Origin: Paenibacillus sp. FSL K6-1330
GTDB lineage: Bacteria; Bacillota; Bacilli; Paenibacillales; Paenibacillaceae
Reading direction: 5' to 3'
Assembly (NCBI RefSeq): GCF_037976825.1
Contig: NZ_CP150269.1
Location: forward strand, 4,043,501-4,107,500
DNA: 64,000 nucleotides
Shown here: piece after piece, positions 36,364 through 45,959 of the stretch
Numbering within the stretch: position 1 is the first letter of the stretch
Layout: each line of letters starts with the position of its first letter
Made by a program: the position numbers and the translations under genes
Notes under the pieces: generated by a model
Seen by the model: the letters and a program-made list of their open reading frames with translations, nothing else
Database searches by the model: none
Told to the model about the DNA's origin: nothing

Positions 36364-37770
36364 TTAAAATCGAAAATATAAAAACGGATTGTAGGTTGCA
36401 TTGACCAAATAAGCCGTCGACAGAACCATGAATAGAAAATAGATAACCGGTACGGCAATCATGCTGGCAATTCTCCATTTTTCCTTTATGAAGGATAACA
36501 TCTTTCCCGGAAGCGGAGTCGCACAGAATGCCAATACGACTAGTAATACAACATTCGTAGACAAATCATAGAGCGCCTGCTGATCCGCAAAAACATGCCC
36601 GCCGAAACCGAACATCGCGCCAATGAAACGCCAAGCGGAAGAGAGTGTCTCCATTTCGAACAAAACCCAGCCGATGATGACGACCAGAAGCGTATAGACA
36701 TGGCCGACAAAAGCAGATCTGCGTTCCAACCATTGCAGAAGCAATAGTTTCTCGATGATCACAAAGAATCCGAAATACAAGCCCCACACGATAAAGTTCC
36801 AGCTGGAGCCATGCCATAATCCGGTTAAAAACCATACAATCAGTAAATTCCGGAGCTGCTTCTTAAGCCCAGATCGATTACCGCCAAGCGGTATATAAAC
36901 GTACTCCCGAAACCAGCTCCCAAGCGATATATGCCATCTGCGCCAAAATTCGGTTACACTTTTAGAGATGTAGGGATAACGGAAATTTTCCATGAAATCA
37001 AATCCGAACATTTTCCCCAGTCCCCGTGCCATATCAGAATAACCGCTGAAGTCAAAATAGATTTGCAGTGTAAATGCGGTAATGCCAAGCCAGGCGGAGA
37101 GTACGCTCAGTTCCTCGATCGGCGTCGCTTTAACACTCGCCCACAATAATCCGATATTGTTGGCCAACAGCACTTTTTTGGCAAGTCCCCTAATGAACAG
37201 TTCCGCCCCTTCGCCAAAACGGTCCAGCGACACCTTACGGGAAACAAGCTGTTCCGCAATATCGCCGTATTTGACGATGGGACCCGCTACAAGCTGCGGG
37301 AACATGGTCACATATGCCCCAAAAGAGATGAAATTTCTCTGCACCGATACTTTATCCAAGTAAACGTCAACGACATAAGACATCGTTTGAAAGGTATAGA
37401 AAGATATGCCCACAGGCAGCGGCAAATCGGCCGCTTGGATATTCATGTGAAACAACTGATTGATGTTGTCCACGACAAAATCCGCATATTTGAAAAATCC
37501 GAGAATCCCCAGACTGCCGACCATCGAGCCGATAAAAATCGATCTGGCAATCAGCTTCCGATGTCTATATTTATCGATCAGCAGCCCGTTGATATAATCG
37601 AAGACCGTGGAGAAGATCATAATAAAAATGTATAAAGGCTCTCCCCATGCATAAAAGATCAGGCTGACAACAAGGAGGACAGCATTTCGAAATTTCATCG
37701 GAGATACGTAATAGATCAGAATGGTGACCGGCAGAAAGAGGAACAGGAATATTAGGCTGCTAAAGACCAA
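36364..37770 (-). CDS. MBOAT O-acyltransferase (AlgI/DltB-like)
   Basis: Polytopic membrane protein of 468 residues. FPQLVAGPIVKY, FDFSGYSDMARGLGKMFG, FWRRWHISLGSWFREYVYIP and the catalytic His in LTGLWHGSSWNFIVWGLY are the AlgI-type MBOAT signatures. It would pass acetyl groups across the membrane to the DHHW protein for polymer O-acetylation. Which polymer is unknown; the amidase and deacetylase nearby suggest wall or secreted glycan. Confidence 0.93.
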   Translation of the reverse strand: MVFSSLIFLFLFLPVTILIYYVSPMKFRNAVLLVVSLIFYAWGEPLYIFIMIFSTVFDYINGLLIDKYRHRKLIARSIFIGSMVGSLGILGFFKYADFVVDNINQLFHMNIQAADLPLPVGISFYTFQTMSYVVDVYLDKVSVQRNFISFGAYVTMFPQLVAGPIVKYGDIAEQLVSRKVSLDRFGEGAELFIRGLAKKVLLANNIGLLWASVKATPIEELSVLSAWLGITAFTLQIYFDFSGYSDMARGLGKMFGFDFMENFRYPYISKSVTEFWRRWHISLGSWFREYVYIPLGGNRSGLKKQLRNLLIVWFLTGLWHGSSWNFIVWGLYFGFFVIIEKLLLLQWLERRSAFVGHVYTLLVVIIGWVLFEMETLSSAWRFIGAMFGFGGHVFADQQALYDLSTNVVLLVVLAFCATPLPGKMLSFIKEKWRIASMIAVPVIYFLFMVLSTAYLVNATYNPFLYFRF

Positions 37771-37805
37771 TACTCACACCCCCATGTTGATTGATCCATT
37801 GCATG

Positions 37806-38489
37806 CTATTCCACTTGATCTTTTAGCAGATCCAGCATTCTAGTGTAAAACTCTGGTTTGAAATGAATGCCGTCCGAGTCGTACAGATCATTTGAGCCGT
37901 TTGAAAATATTGGGGACAAGTCAACATATCCAATGTTCTCTTTCTCCGCCAACTCTTTTAAGCCTTGGTTATAATCATTGATATTTTTGTATCTTGGTTC
38001 CAGTTCTTCCGCTTTCGCCGTCACCGGAGTTACTGATAAAAGGGTTACTTTCGCTTGTGGAAGTTTTTCCTTGATCGTACCGATCAGCTTCGCATAGTTA
38101 TTCATGGAATAGGCTTTGGGGTTATCCGCTGGCCATAAAATGTCATCCGAACCCAAGAGGATAAAGATTCGTTCCGGGTCCCGCTTGATCAACTCATCCA
38201 TATCTTGAAGTGCAAACTCCGCCGTTTTACCTGCGCCTCCCAGAACATTCTCCTCTTTCAGCACATCATGGAAAGATAAACCCTCCGTAATGGAATCCCC
38301 AAAAAATACGCTGTTCTGGAAGAACACTTGATACGCGGTTTCTACTGAGCCTTTTGATTCCGTTGCCTGTTCTTGGCTTTGAGTGGTCGATTGCTGCGGA
38401 CTCGAGCTTATGGATTCGTTTCCGCATGCTGCCAAAGCAAGTGTAATACTCCCAATTACTAGGGTTGCTACTGTTTTTTTCATGTTCAT
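37806..38489 (-). CDS. SGNH/GDSL-hydrolase lipoprotein
   Basis: Lipoprotein of 227 residues (lipobox LALAAC). The SGNH blocks are FFGDSITEGLSF (Ser), LGGAGKTAEFAL (Gly), ILLGSDDILW (in place of Asn, a Ser-Asp) and SDGIHFKPEFY (Asp/His). The block III Asn is not obvious, so activity may be altered. It resembles the lipoprotein at 42926-43579 and could be an esterase or acetyltransferase of the acetylation cluster. Confidence 0.85.
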   Translation of the reverse strand: MNMKKTVATLVIGSITLALAACGNESISSSPQQSTTQSQEQATESKGSVETAYQVFFQNSVFFGDSITEGLSFHDVLKEENVLGGAGKTAEFALQDMDELIKRDPERIFILLGSDDILWPADNPKAYSMNNYAKLIGTIKEKLPQAKVTLLSVTPVTAKAEELEPRYKNINDYNQGLKELAEKENIGYVDLSPIFSNGSNDLYDSDGIHFKPEFYTRMLDLLKDQVE

Positions 38490-38499
38490 GTTCCTCTCT

Positions 38500-39201
38500 T
38501 TAATTTAATTTTAGAGCTTCTTTAATTCCGTCTAGAATGGAGCTTGCCATCCGGTATTGGAAATCTTCCGTCAGCATTTCATTCTCTTCTTGCGGATTCG
38601 TTAAATAACCCATTTCGATTAGAGCCGCCGGCATGTTCGATTCCTTCAAGACGAAGAAATCCTCTTTTTTTACTCCCCGGTCCCGAAATCCGCTGGTTTG
38701 GACCATATGCTTTTGCAAAATTTCCGCCAAAAACAGGGAATCTTCATGGTAATAGTAGGTTTCAGTACCAGAAACGCTAGCGTCTTCGTACGTATTCCCG
38801 TGAATGGATATAAACAAATCTGCACCCAGTTGATTGCCGATTTCCGGGCGTTCCCGGTCAATCGAAGATATAAAGCGATCTTCTGATCGAGTGAGAACCA
38901 CCTCAATTTGCGGCTCCTGTTTCGCCAGTTCTTCTACCTTAAGCGCTACCTGCAGCGTAAAATCCTTCTCAAAATTTCCACTGGCTCCCGTTGCACCGTT
39001 ATCCTTACCGCCATGTCCTGAATCGATCACGACCTTATAAGGGGTTTCTGGCTGGTGTTCTAGCATTCTTATCTTATCCGAGCGGACATCCATGCCGGTT
39101 TTACGGTCGCTTGCTGTCCCTTCCCCGGAAACAAGTTGATATAGCAGAACGATCACCAGCACAGACAAAAGGGTAATTATAATCGAGCTGCCTTTTTTCA
39201 T
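38500..39201 (-). CDS. N-acetylmuramoyl-L-alanine amidase (Amidase_3)
   Basis: Wall hydrolase of 233 residues with one N-terminal membrane anchor (about 7-24). Zinc ligands are H62 in VVIDSGHGGKDNGATG, E75-type Glu in NFEKDFTL and His in ISIHGNTYED, with catalytic Glu in AALIEMGYLTN. It is 10 bases upstream of the SGNH lipoprotein gene, so it is probably in the same operon. Confidence 0.92.
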   Translation of the reverse strand: MKKGSSIIITLLSVLVIVLLYQLVSGEGTASDRKTGMDVRSDKIRMLEHQPETPYKVVIDSGHGGKDNGATGASGNFEKDFTLQVALKVEELAKQEPQIEVVLTRSEDRFISSIDRERPEIGNQLGADLFISIHGNTYEDASVSGTETYYYHEDSLFLAEILQKHMVQTSGFRDRGVKKEDFFVLKESNMPAALIEMGYLTNPQEENEMLTEDFQYRMASSILDGIKEALKLN

Positions 39202-39302
39202 ACGTTCTCTCCTCCTCCTGAAAAAAGTGTAATCTTCAGAGATAAAGATAAGGTGCAGATAATATCAAACTTTCATAGAGTATTAGGCTTAGGTTGCGGC
39301 AA

Positions 39303-39355
39303 ACAAAAGGAAGCTGTTCCTGACAGGTCCATAAGAGACCTTCAAGAACAGCTCC
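39303..39355 (-). terminator. Terminator of the polysaccharide deacetylase gene
   Basis: GGAGCTGTTCTTGA and GTCAGGAACAGCTTCC on the minus strand make an imperfect long stem, with the inner AGGTC/GACCT pair, followed by TTTTGTTT. Confidence 0.65.
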
Positions 39356-39382
39356 CTGTTCCAAAGGATGCTATTGCTGCGT

Positions 39383-40228
39383 CTACAAGCGATGATCCTT
39401 TTGAAAATTCAAGTGAAAATGCTCGTTATCGTCGTAAACACCAAATTGGTAGCCTTCTTCTTCGTAGAATTCGATGATCTCCGGAAGAACCTGCAGGGTT
39501 TGCGGCTTTTCGTGCATCAATACGACTTCCAAATCGACTTTTGTTGCTTGTTTGATATTCTCGACAATTTGATCCGGGTGATCCTTCAGTTGCCAATCAT
39601 TCGATTCAATGGTCCAATCCCAAATCTTGATTCCTTCTTGGGCAATTTGGTCGCGCAGCATCTTATCGTCCAGTCCAGGCGCTGAACCGTATGGCGGACG
39701 CACCAAATTCGGCCGTTCACCTGTAATTTCATGGATCAACGCCAAGTTGTCTTTCATCTCAGATACGAATTGCCTCTCTTCGTACAGTTTGTTGTATTCG
39801 TGAGTCATGCTGTGACCGCCAATATAATGTCCCTCGTCTGCTGCACGCTTCACGACACTTTGCAGATCCTTGCGCTGCAGGTTGCTTCCTTGCATAAAAA
39901 AAGTCGCCTTTACGCCATATTGCTGCAAAACGTCAAGAAACTCCTCCGTCCATTCGCTCGGACCGTCGTCAAACGTTAAATAAACGATCTTCCCTTCCGG
40001 TTTAGGTTGGCTAACATTCCTTGCAATCAGTTGGTTCACAGACTGTTCTCCATGCTGACCCAAAACGGGAGCCTTATCCCATGGCAACCACTTCATCAGA
40101 CAAAAACAAAGCAAACCAATCGCTGCAAGCGAAATAAGTCGCCGTCTGCGTTTTTTTGTTTTAAGCTTTCTTTTCCTCAGAAATAAACATAAGAAAAACA
40201 TCGATCGACGTACTTTCTCAGTAGACAT
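39383..40228 (-). CDS. Polysaccharide deacetylase (NodB/PdaA-like)
   Basis: Membrane-anchored deacetylase of 281 residues. One helix at about 32-48 is followed by the NodB domain with VYLTFDDGPSEW (catalytic Asp and metal Asp), GGHSMTHEYN (metal His pair), RPPYGS and the late LMHEKPQ. It removes acetyl groups from N-acetyl sugars of peptidoglycan or another polymer. It directly follows the kinase terminator at 40234, so read-through or a hidden promoter must drive it. Confidence 0.88.
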   Translation of the reverse strand: MSTEKVRRSMFFLCLFLRKRKLKTKKRRRRLISLAAIGLLCFCLMKWLPWDKAPVLGQHGEQSVNQLIARNVSQPKPEGKIVYLTFDDGPSEWTEEFLDVLQQYGVKATFFMQGSNLQRKDLQSVVKRAADEGHYIGGHSMTHEYNKLYEERQFVSEMKDNLALIHEITGERPNLVRPPYGSAPGLDDKMLRDQIAQEGIKIWDWTIESNDWQLKDHPDQIVENIKQATKVDLEVVLMHEKPQTLQVLPEIIEFYEEEGYQFGVYDDNEHFHLNFQKDHRL

Positions 40229-40233
40229 AAATT

Positions 40234-40262
40234 AAAAAAGCGCAGAACCGGGTTCTACGCTT
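40234..40262 (-). terminator. Terminator overlapping the end of the kinase gene
   Basis: On the minus strand GCGTAGAACC and GGTTCTGCGC form a stem followed by TTTTTT. It includes the kinase stop codon. Confidence 0.75.
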
Positions 40263-42072
40263 TCTTATTCAAATAAAAATAGAATAGGACTCCATTGGGA
40301 GTGTTGGTTACACCATATGGGACACCATGCATTTCCAGAATCTTTTTGGAGATGGAAAGGCCAAGTCCGGTCCCTCCAGTCGACCGTTTTCGGGAAGGCT
40401 CGCCGCGATAAAACCGGTCCCAGATCTTCTCAAGCTGTTCGCCTTGAATGTGGGCTCCTTTATTTTCGATGCAAACTTTAACGGTCTCCCCATCTTCTAT
40501 AATGCTGACGAGAATGGACTCCTGCTCCGGCGTATAGCGAATCGCGTTACTGAGGAAATTGACAACGACTTGCTCAATTCGCCGCTCATTTGCCAGCACT
40601 TCGACAGGTTTCAGAGACATATCAAGATGTAATTTCTTTGCCTCTAAGTCCGTAGCCAATTTTGCGCATACCCGCTCGATGACGGCGTCGATATAAAAGG
40701 AATCCTTGTTCATTTTATACGTTCCCGATTCATATTTTGCCAATTCTAGCATGTCCACGATCAGCAGATCCATCCTCTTGACTTCGTCTTCCATGGCCTC
40801 AAAATAATAATCCCGCTTATGGCTTGCAACCCCGTCCTTCAAAATCGCAAGACAGCTTTGTATGACGCTTAACGGCGTTTTCAACTCATGAGATACGCCG
40901 GATATAAATTCTTTTCTCGTATTCTCCAGCTGCTTCTCTTTCTCGATGTCCTGCTCAAGCTGGAGAATATGGGAGTGCAGCCGCTCGGAGAGCTCATTAA
41001 TGTTGCGCGACAAGTCTCCGATTTCATCCTTTGTTGTGATCGGGATTTTCTCCGAGAAATCGAGGTCTGCCATTTGCCGGGTGGTGCGGTTGATGCGCAG
41101 CAGCGGCCTGGCGATCTGGCGGGAATAATAGAACGATGCCAGCATCACGAGGAGAAGCGTCGCGATAATGATGTAAGCATAATAATTTTGGATCATTCCC
41201 GCGGCTTCGTTGACCGGCTGAAGCGACGTCATCGCAAACAAGTATGCCGGATTACCGTCACCATCTTGAATGCGGTCCACGAAAATTTTATAGTCCACGC
41301 GGTATTCCTCGACATCCATAGTCCGATTCGAATTCACGGCAGGATCATAGTCGCCGTACAGCAGATCCGCTTGGAAAGCTTTGATACGGTCCAGAAACAA
41401 GTGATTCGTATAACGAGAAACTTCTGCGCCTTTCGGTATCCGGACTTTCGCAATGGTTCCTTTGACCAGAAATCCGGGATATTTTTCACGATATTGGATC
41501 ACGTTCGTTCGATTGAGGACCTCGCCCTCTTTGTTCACCATCTGCCGATTTTCCAGCTGGTTTTCCTCTCTCAGATTGTATGCGTGCCTCGCCATCCGCT
41601 GGATCACCGGCTTATTGTTCATGATCAAGCCTTCGATCGCAATCGGTTCCCCTTCTTTGATCCAAGGAGTGAGGAACGGATTATTGCTGCTGAAGTCCTC
41701 TACGTTGATAAAACTGTATAGAGGTACGTTCAACGTTTTATTGGAGAACATGGCATCATCCGAATGTTCCAGCTTGATTTCCATGATGTAATCTTCGGTA
41801 TATTTCAGATTCCCCCGGGCGTCCAGCGTCGCGATCCATGTGTTGTTCTTTTGATAGAAGTCTTGCTCGAGCTTGACCATCTCTTGGGCGTTCGCGGCAC
41901 GATTCAAGTCGCTTTGTTCATAAGCCTGCAGCGCCTTGTTAACGCTCTTCACTTTCTGGTGAACATAATACTGTTTGAAAAATACGGTTTGCCCTATAAA
42001 AATCACGGCAAGAATGAACAAGCATAATCCCGTCGTAAATAGGAACAGCTTAAGAACAATGCCTTGTTTCAT
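40255..42072 (-). CDS. Sensor histidine kinase (HAMP, WalK-like layout)
   Basis: Membrane kinase of 605 residues with helices at about 8-30 and 305-325, enclosing an extracytoplasmic sensor. HAMP, a short coiled coil, then H box FISGVSHELKTPLSVIQSC, N box VVNFLSNAIRYTP and G box GGTGLGLSISKKIL. Overlaps the response regulator gene by four bases. It lies amid envelope genes and is a likely regulator of them. Confidence 0.9.
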   Translation of the reverse strand: MKQGIVLKLFLFTTGLCLFILAVIFIGQTVFFKQYYVHQKVKSVNKALQAYEQSDLNRAANAQEMVKLEQDFYQKNNTWIATLDARGNLKYTEDYIMEIKLEHSDDAMFSNKTLNVPLYSFINVEDFSSNNPFLTPWIKEGEPIAIEGLIMNNKPVIQRMARHAYNLREENQLENRQMVNKEGEVLNRTNVIQYREKYPGFLVKGTIAKVRIPKGAEVSRYTNHLFLDRIKAFQADLLYGDYDPAVNSNRTMDVEEYRVDYKIFVDRIQDGDGNPAYLFAMTSLQPVNEAAGMIQNYYAYIIIATLLLVMLASFYYSRQIARPLLRINRTTRQMADLDFSEKIPITTKDEIGDLSRNINELSERLHSHILQLEQDIEKEKQLENTRKEFISGVSHELKTPLSVIQSCLAILKDGVASHKRDYYFEAMEDEVKRMDLLIVDMLELAKYESGTYKMNKDSFYIDAVIERVCAKLATDLEAKKLHLDMSLKPVEVLANERRIEQVVVNFLSNAIRYTPEQESILVSIIEDGETVKVCIENKGAHIQGEQLEKIWDRFYRGEPSRKRSTGGTGLGLSISKKILEMHGVPYGVTNTPNGVLFYFYLNKKA

Positions 42073-42746
42073 AACTTGTCCTCGAACTTATAACCTGATC
42101 GAACGATCGTGGAAATATGTTTGGCAGGCTCCCCTAACTTGGAACGCAAATTACGGATATGGCTGTTGACGGTCCGATCGTCGCCGACAAAATCATACCC
42201 CCAGATTTTTGTAATCAGCTGTTCTCTGGTGATAATAATTCCTTTGTTTTTCATCAGATAAGCCAAAATTTCAAATTCCGTATGCGTCAAACTGCAGTTT
42301 ACCCCATCCACCGTAACCGTTCGGGATGGAAAGTGGATGGAAATACCGTTGCTGGACAATGCATCGTCTTCCTGGTCCCGGGTCTGTCTGCTCTCCAAAA
42401 GCCGCTTCGCCCGGGCCAACAGGATGGCAGGGCTGTACGGTTTGGTTACGTAGTCGTCGGCTCCCAGTTCAAACCCCATCAAGGTATCATCCTCATCCGA
42501 ACGGGCCGTCAGCATGATAATTGGAACGTTTGATACTTTTCGAATGCGTTTGCATACGGACCATCCGTCCAACTCAGGGAGCATGATATCCAGAATGATC
42601 AGATCCAGCTCATGTTCCTGGAATAACGCCAGAGCTTTTTTTCCATCGTCCGCTTCAAGCACTTCATAACCTTCTTCAAGCAAATAATCTTTTATGATTT
42701 CTCGTAAAATCTGCTCATCTTCTACAATCATTATTGTTTTAGACAT
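42069..42746 (-). CDS. OmpR-family response regulator
   Basis: Response regulator of 225 residues. The receiver has VEDEQ, D53 in LIILDIMLPELDG and K in YVTKPYSP; the winged-helix domain ends SGYKFEDKL. ATG 42746 is chosen over an in-frame TTG at 42761 since GAGAGG precedes it. First gene of the kinase pair. Confidence 0.92.
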   Translation of the reverse strand: MSKTIMIVEDEQILREIIKDYLLEEGYEVLEADDGKKALALFQEHELDLIILDIMLPELDGWSVCKRIRKVSNVPIIMLTARSDEDDTLMGFELGADDYVTKPYSPAILLARAKRLLESRQTRDQEDDALSSNGISIHFPSRTVTVDGVNCSLTHTEFEILAYLMKNKGIIITREQLITKIWGYDFVGDDRTVNSHIRNLRSKLGEPAKHISTIVRSGYKFEDKL

Positions 42747-42925
42747 GTGACAACCTCTCAAGTTTTAATGAGCATGACATTAGCCCTTAGACTCACCAGT
42801 ATGTGCATCATTTGGATATTAGCACTTTTTCACATGCTAGACAAACGTTGTTATCTAAATACAACTCTAATCTATTTTGGGACCAAAATCGCATATCTGG
42901 CGGCACTCCTAAACCTGCCACTTCC

Positions 42926-43579
42926 CTACATTACGAATTCCATCAAGTAATCCAGAAGCAGCGGATAGAAATCCGGCTTGAAGTGAACGCCGTTGTCCGC
43001 GTAACGGATTTTGTTGGCGGCAAAGAGGGTTGACAAGTCCACGTAATCGACTTTCATTTCATCGGCCAACTGATCAAGTGCTTGGTTGTAGTCCGTAATG
43101 CTCGCATCCCGAGGCTCTTGCTTCACGGCTTCCTCGTCGACTGGCGGGATCGACAGTACGTACACGCGCGCCGTCGGCAATAGTTCCCTTATACGATCAA
43201 CCAGATGGGTGTATTGCTGTATGAACGTCTTCTTCGCTTCCTCTCTCGGTTCCCCTAGATCGTTCTGCCCCAATGACAGGAACACATACGACGGTTTGCG
43301 GCTGGTGATCTCTTCGACGTTGCCCAGCGTAGATTGGACCGTTGCGCCCAATCCCCCCATAACGTTTGCCCCAGGCAGCAGGTCCTCGTTCGTCAGTCCT
43401 CCGATAATAGAGTCGCCTAGGAACAAGCTGCTGCCGAACAATTCCTGGACGCCGTTCACAGGCTCTTGCGTCGTACCGAGCTTAGACTGACCCGTGTCGT
43501 CAGCCGCACTACAGGCGACGAGGGTCGATAGTATCACTGTTGACAAAAAAATGCTTACCCAGCGTTGTATCATTTTCAC
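42926..43579 (-). CDS. SGNH/GDSL-hydrolase lipoprotein, second copy
   Basis: Lipoprotein of about 217 residues (lipobox STLVAC), a paralog of the product of 37806-38489. Here the SGNH blocks are complete: LFLGDSIIGGL (Ser), MGGLGATVQS (Gly), LSLGQNDLGEP (Asn) and ADNGVHFKPDFY (Asp/His). Start is uncertain among TTG 43585, GTG 43579 and ATG 43573; GTG has the best spacing from AAAGGAG. Probably an extracytoplasmic esterase or acetyltransferase. Confidence 0.83.
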   Translation of the reverse strand: MKMIQRWVSIFLSTVILSTLVACSAADDTGQSKLGTTQEPVNGVQELFGSSLFLGDSIIGGLTNEDLLPGANVMGGLGATVQSTLGNVEEITSRKPSYVFLSLGQNDLGEPREEAKKTFIQQYTHLVDRIRELLPTARVYVLSIPPVDEEAVKQEPRDASITDYNQALDQLADEMKVDYVDLSTLFAANKIRYADNGVHFKPDFYPLLLDYLMEFVM

Positions 43580-43758
43580 ACACAATAACTCCTTTCTTGC
43601 AAGGCATCCATATCATAGGATAGAGAAATCAATTTCAGGTGCAGAAAGGATCAATTCGTCTTCAATTTATTATTCGATACCATTCTAGGAAGAAAGGTAA
43701 TACCGAGGGGAAAGACAACGGGTGTAAATTGGAGTGAATAATGCGGGAGGGGTGGGCC

Positions 43759-43911
43759 ATGAATAACAAAATGAATGAATTTATGAATTGGGCTAAAGAA
43801 AGCGGCTGGACGATAAACAAAAATCCGGCTAACAATGTATATTTAAGTGGCAGCTTTATAGCTAGATATAAAGAAATTCCTAATGAATATTTAGATTTTT
43901 TAGTGTTGTAA
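43759..43911 (+). pseudogene. SMI1/KNR4-type gene, 5' part
   Basis: Fifty codons with an excellent ribosome-binding site (GGGAGGGG), reading WAKESGWTINKNPANNVYLS, FIARYKEIPNEYLDFLVL and then stop. This is the start of a SMI1/KNR4-type protein, usually 150 residues long and often an immunity factor. The reading ends where IS5-like sequence begins. The rest appears at 50118-50267. Confidence 0.7.
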
Positions 43912-43980
43912 AACAATGCATCACACTTAGGGCGTGTATGCAAACTATGAACTCAGGCATAAATTGGGTAATCTTAACCT

Positions 43981-44480
43981 ATGAGAAGACGATACGAGAT
44001 ACGAGACGACCAATGGGAATTCATTAAATACTTACTGCCACAGGAGAGAAAACCGCAAGGCGGACGCCCTGCTATCGATAACCGAAAAATGTTCAACGTC
44101 ATGCTCTGGGTGCTTCGCTCAGGTGCCCCGTGGTGAGACTTGCCTGAATACTACGGGGCATGGAGCACGGTCTACAGTCGTTTCCGTCGTTGGGGGAAAT
44201 CCGGCATTTTCGATCGCATGCTTGCCGTGTTGGCGGCTGATCCCGATGACAAATATGTCATACTTGATTCCTCCATTGTGTGTGTTCATCAACACGGCAC
44301 GGGGGCAAAAGGGGGCAGCAATTCCAAGCGATCGGTCGATCAAGAAAAATCGTCTTGGCGGATCGCGGATATGATACTGATAAAACCGTCATTCCAAGTA
44401 AGAAGAAATCGAACCACACGGACAACAGACTGGTGGTTATAAAAACAGGGTTATCTGGTGGAACCCTCCCGGTGGACGAT
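43981..44480 (+). mobile_element. IS5-family transposase relic
   Basis: From ATG 43981 the frame reads RRYEIRDDQWEFIKYLLP and MLWVLRSGAPW, then meets TGA at 44134 (where a CGA Arg codon is expected), then DLPEYYGAWSTVYSRFRRWG and ILDSSIVCVHQHG (first catalytic Asp). A frameshift and internal deletion follow and lead to KIVLADRGYDTDK (second Asp) and PSKKKSNHTDN. The third catalytic Glu is lost. Inactive. Ends are not sharply defined. Confidence 0.82.
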
Positions 44481-44499
44481 GCGGCAATATTAAGTGTAC

Positions 44500-44784
44500 A
44501 GCTAGCAGGATGACAAGCGTCCCGTTCCGATAAATTGGCATCTGATTCAGCCAACTATGATGTCCGAAACAGTGGCATCCTTTCGCGCCTGTTATCTTTC
44601 GTTTTCTCCAATACAGGATGGTGAATACGCCAAGCAACAAAATCGCCAAATCAATTCCCCACTACACTACCCCATAGGATAAGATTTCATAGCGAAAATT
44701 CGTTACGTTAGTTACCTTGCTACGTAGTGCCAGCAAGAAGATCGCTGAAAACAGGACATCAAGCGCATAACTAAACACGATCAT
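44500..44784 (-). pseudogene. MauE/DoxX-like redox membrane protein relic
   Basis: MIVFSYALDVLFSAIFLLAL and NFRYEILSYGVV, then a TAG stop, then LAILLLGVFTILYW and GAKGCHCFG. This is the start and the cysteine motif of a MauE-type protein with about 60 residues missing between. Its 3' end meets the IS5 relic. It begins just after the ABC ATPase gene and was the last gene of that operon. Confidence 0.65.
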
Positions 44785-44790
44785 GGCTCT

Positions 44791-45495
44791 TCACTCGCCT
44801 GTTCCTTCTACCTTGTCGCTCTCAACAGAATCAGTTAGTTTTCCGTCTTTCATACGGATTACACGATCTGTTGCTGATGCAACTATCGGGTCATGCGTGA
44901 CGATAACGATGGTCACTTGCTTGTCTGTATTTATCTTGCGTAGCAAAGTTATTATCGCCTCGGATGTCACAGTATCCAGAGCTCCAGTAGGCTCATCAGC
45001 CCAGATGGCGCGAGGATTATGGACAATAGCGCGGGCAATTGCAACCCGCTGGGCTTGTCCTCCGGACAGTTCATGCGGCATGGCCTTCAACTTATCCGTT
45101 AGCATGACATCTTCAAGTGCCGCCTTTGCAGCTTTGTGGGCAACTGACCTCTGAGCGCCCTGACTGATAAGCGGCAACGCCACATTATCAATGACATTCA
45201 ACACAGGAATCAAATTGTATTGCTGATAGACAAAACCCATCGACGTCAATCTGAGCGCGGAGACATCTTTTTCTCTCATTTGGTGTATTGCTTGCTTGTC
45301 GAACCAAATTTCGCCACTGTCAGCTGGCTCGATACCTGACAGCGTATAAAGCAGCGTAGACTTACCACAACCGGATGGCCCCATAATGCTCACCATCTCG
45401 CCCCTATGAATGCGTAAATCCACCCCTGATAATGCGACTGTTTGTGGAGTCGCTACCATGCCGTAGCTCTTACGAACATCTTTGGCTACAATCAT
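44791..45495 (-). CDS. ABC transporter ATPase (MacB/LolD-like)
   Basis: ATP-binding subunit of 234 residues. Walker A GPSGCGKSTLL, Q loop VYQQYNLIP, signature LSGGQAQRVAIARA, Walker B AIWADEPTGALD and H loop VIVTHD are all present. It partners the FtsX-like permease at the head of the operon and overlaps the preceding thioredoxin-like gene by four bases. Confidence 0.93.
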   Translation of the reverse strand: MIVAKDVRKSYGMVATPQTVALSGVDLRIHRGEMVSIMGPSGCGKSTLLYTLSGIEPADSGEIWFDKQAIHQMREKDVSALRLTSMGFVYQQYNLIPVLNVIDNVALPLISQGAQRSVAHKAAKAALEDVMLTDKLKAMPHELSGGQAQRVAIARAIVHNPRAIWADEPTGALDTVTSEAIITLLRKINTDKQVTIVIVTHDPIVASATDRVIRMKDGKLTDSVESDKVEGTGE

Positions 45496-45959
45496 GATCG
45501 AGAAACCTCCTCTACCACGGGCATAAGACCTAATTGGGCAATCGTTCCCTTCGTCGTCGTCACCTCTCCCACATGCCCCATGTAGGCAATCGTACGGTCA
45601 GCGTTAAGTACATAGGCATAGGGGGTAAATTCCGGGCGGTACACGTTATGGAATTCCTCAGCGGAAGCGGACAGTACGTCAAAGGAAAAGTCAAAGTGCT
45701 GCTGGATTGCTTGGGCTTCATTCACGTCACCATCGGTTACAAGAACAATCTCCCCATCGAATACATCGGCAACACTTTCGAGTTTTGGCAGCAACTCAAC
45801 ACATACTGCACAATACAAAGAGATAATGACAATTAACGTGGAGTTGCGATGTTGTATTCGTCCAGCAAACATCGGCACTTCACCCAAGTGATATTTTTCA
45901 GGCGCTTTACTACTCGGTTCTCGCAATGAATCGAACAACCGGCTGATCTTAGTCATCAT
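45492..45959 (-). CDS. Thioredoxin-like protein (CAVC)
   Basis: Protein of 155 residues with a thioredoxin-like fold: strand LIVIISLYCAVCVELLPKLE with active site C-A-V-C, and the cis-Pro region EFTPYAYVLNADRTIAYMG. No signal peptide, but an N-terminal segment of 40 residues. It overlaps the next gene by four bases and the previous by eleven. Probably delivers or removes electrons for a peptide handled by the transporter (inference). Confidence 0.75.
   Translation of the reverse strand: MMTKISRLFDSLREPSSKAPEKYHLGEVPMFAGRIQHRNSTLIVIISLYCAVCVELLPKLESVADVFDGEIVLVTDGDVNEAQAIQQHFDFSFDVLSASAEEFHNVYRPEFTPYAYVLNADRTIAYMGHVGEVTTTKGTIAQLGLMPVVEEVSRS

Noticed and set aside
40888..41721. 277-codon plus-strand ORF inside the histidine kinase gene
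   Set aside because: Antisense shadow; its composition follows the kinase codon pattern.
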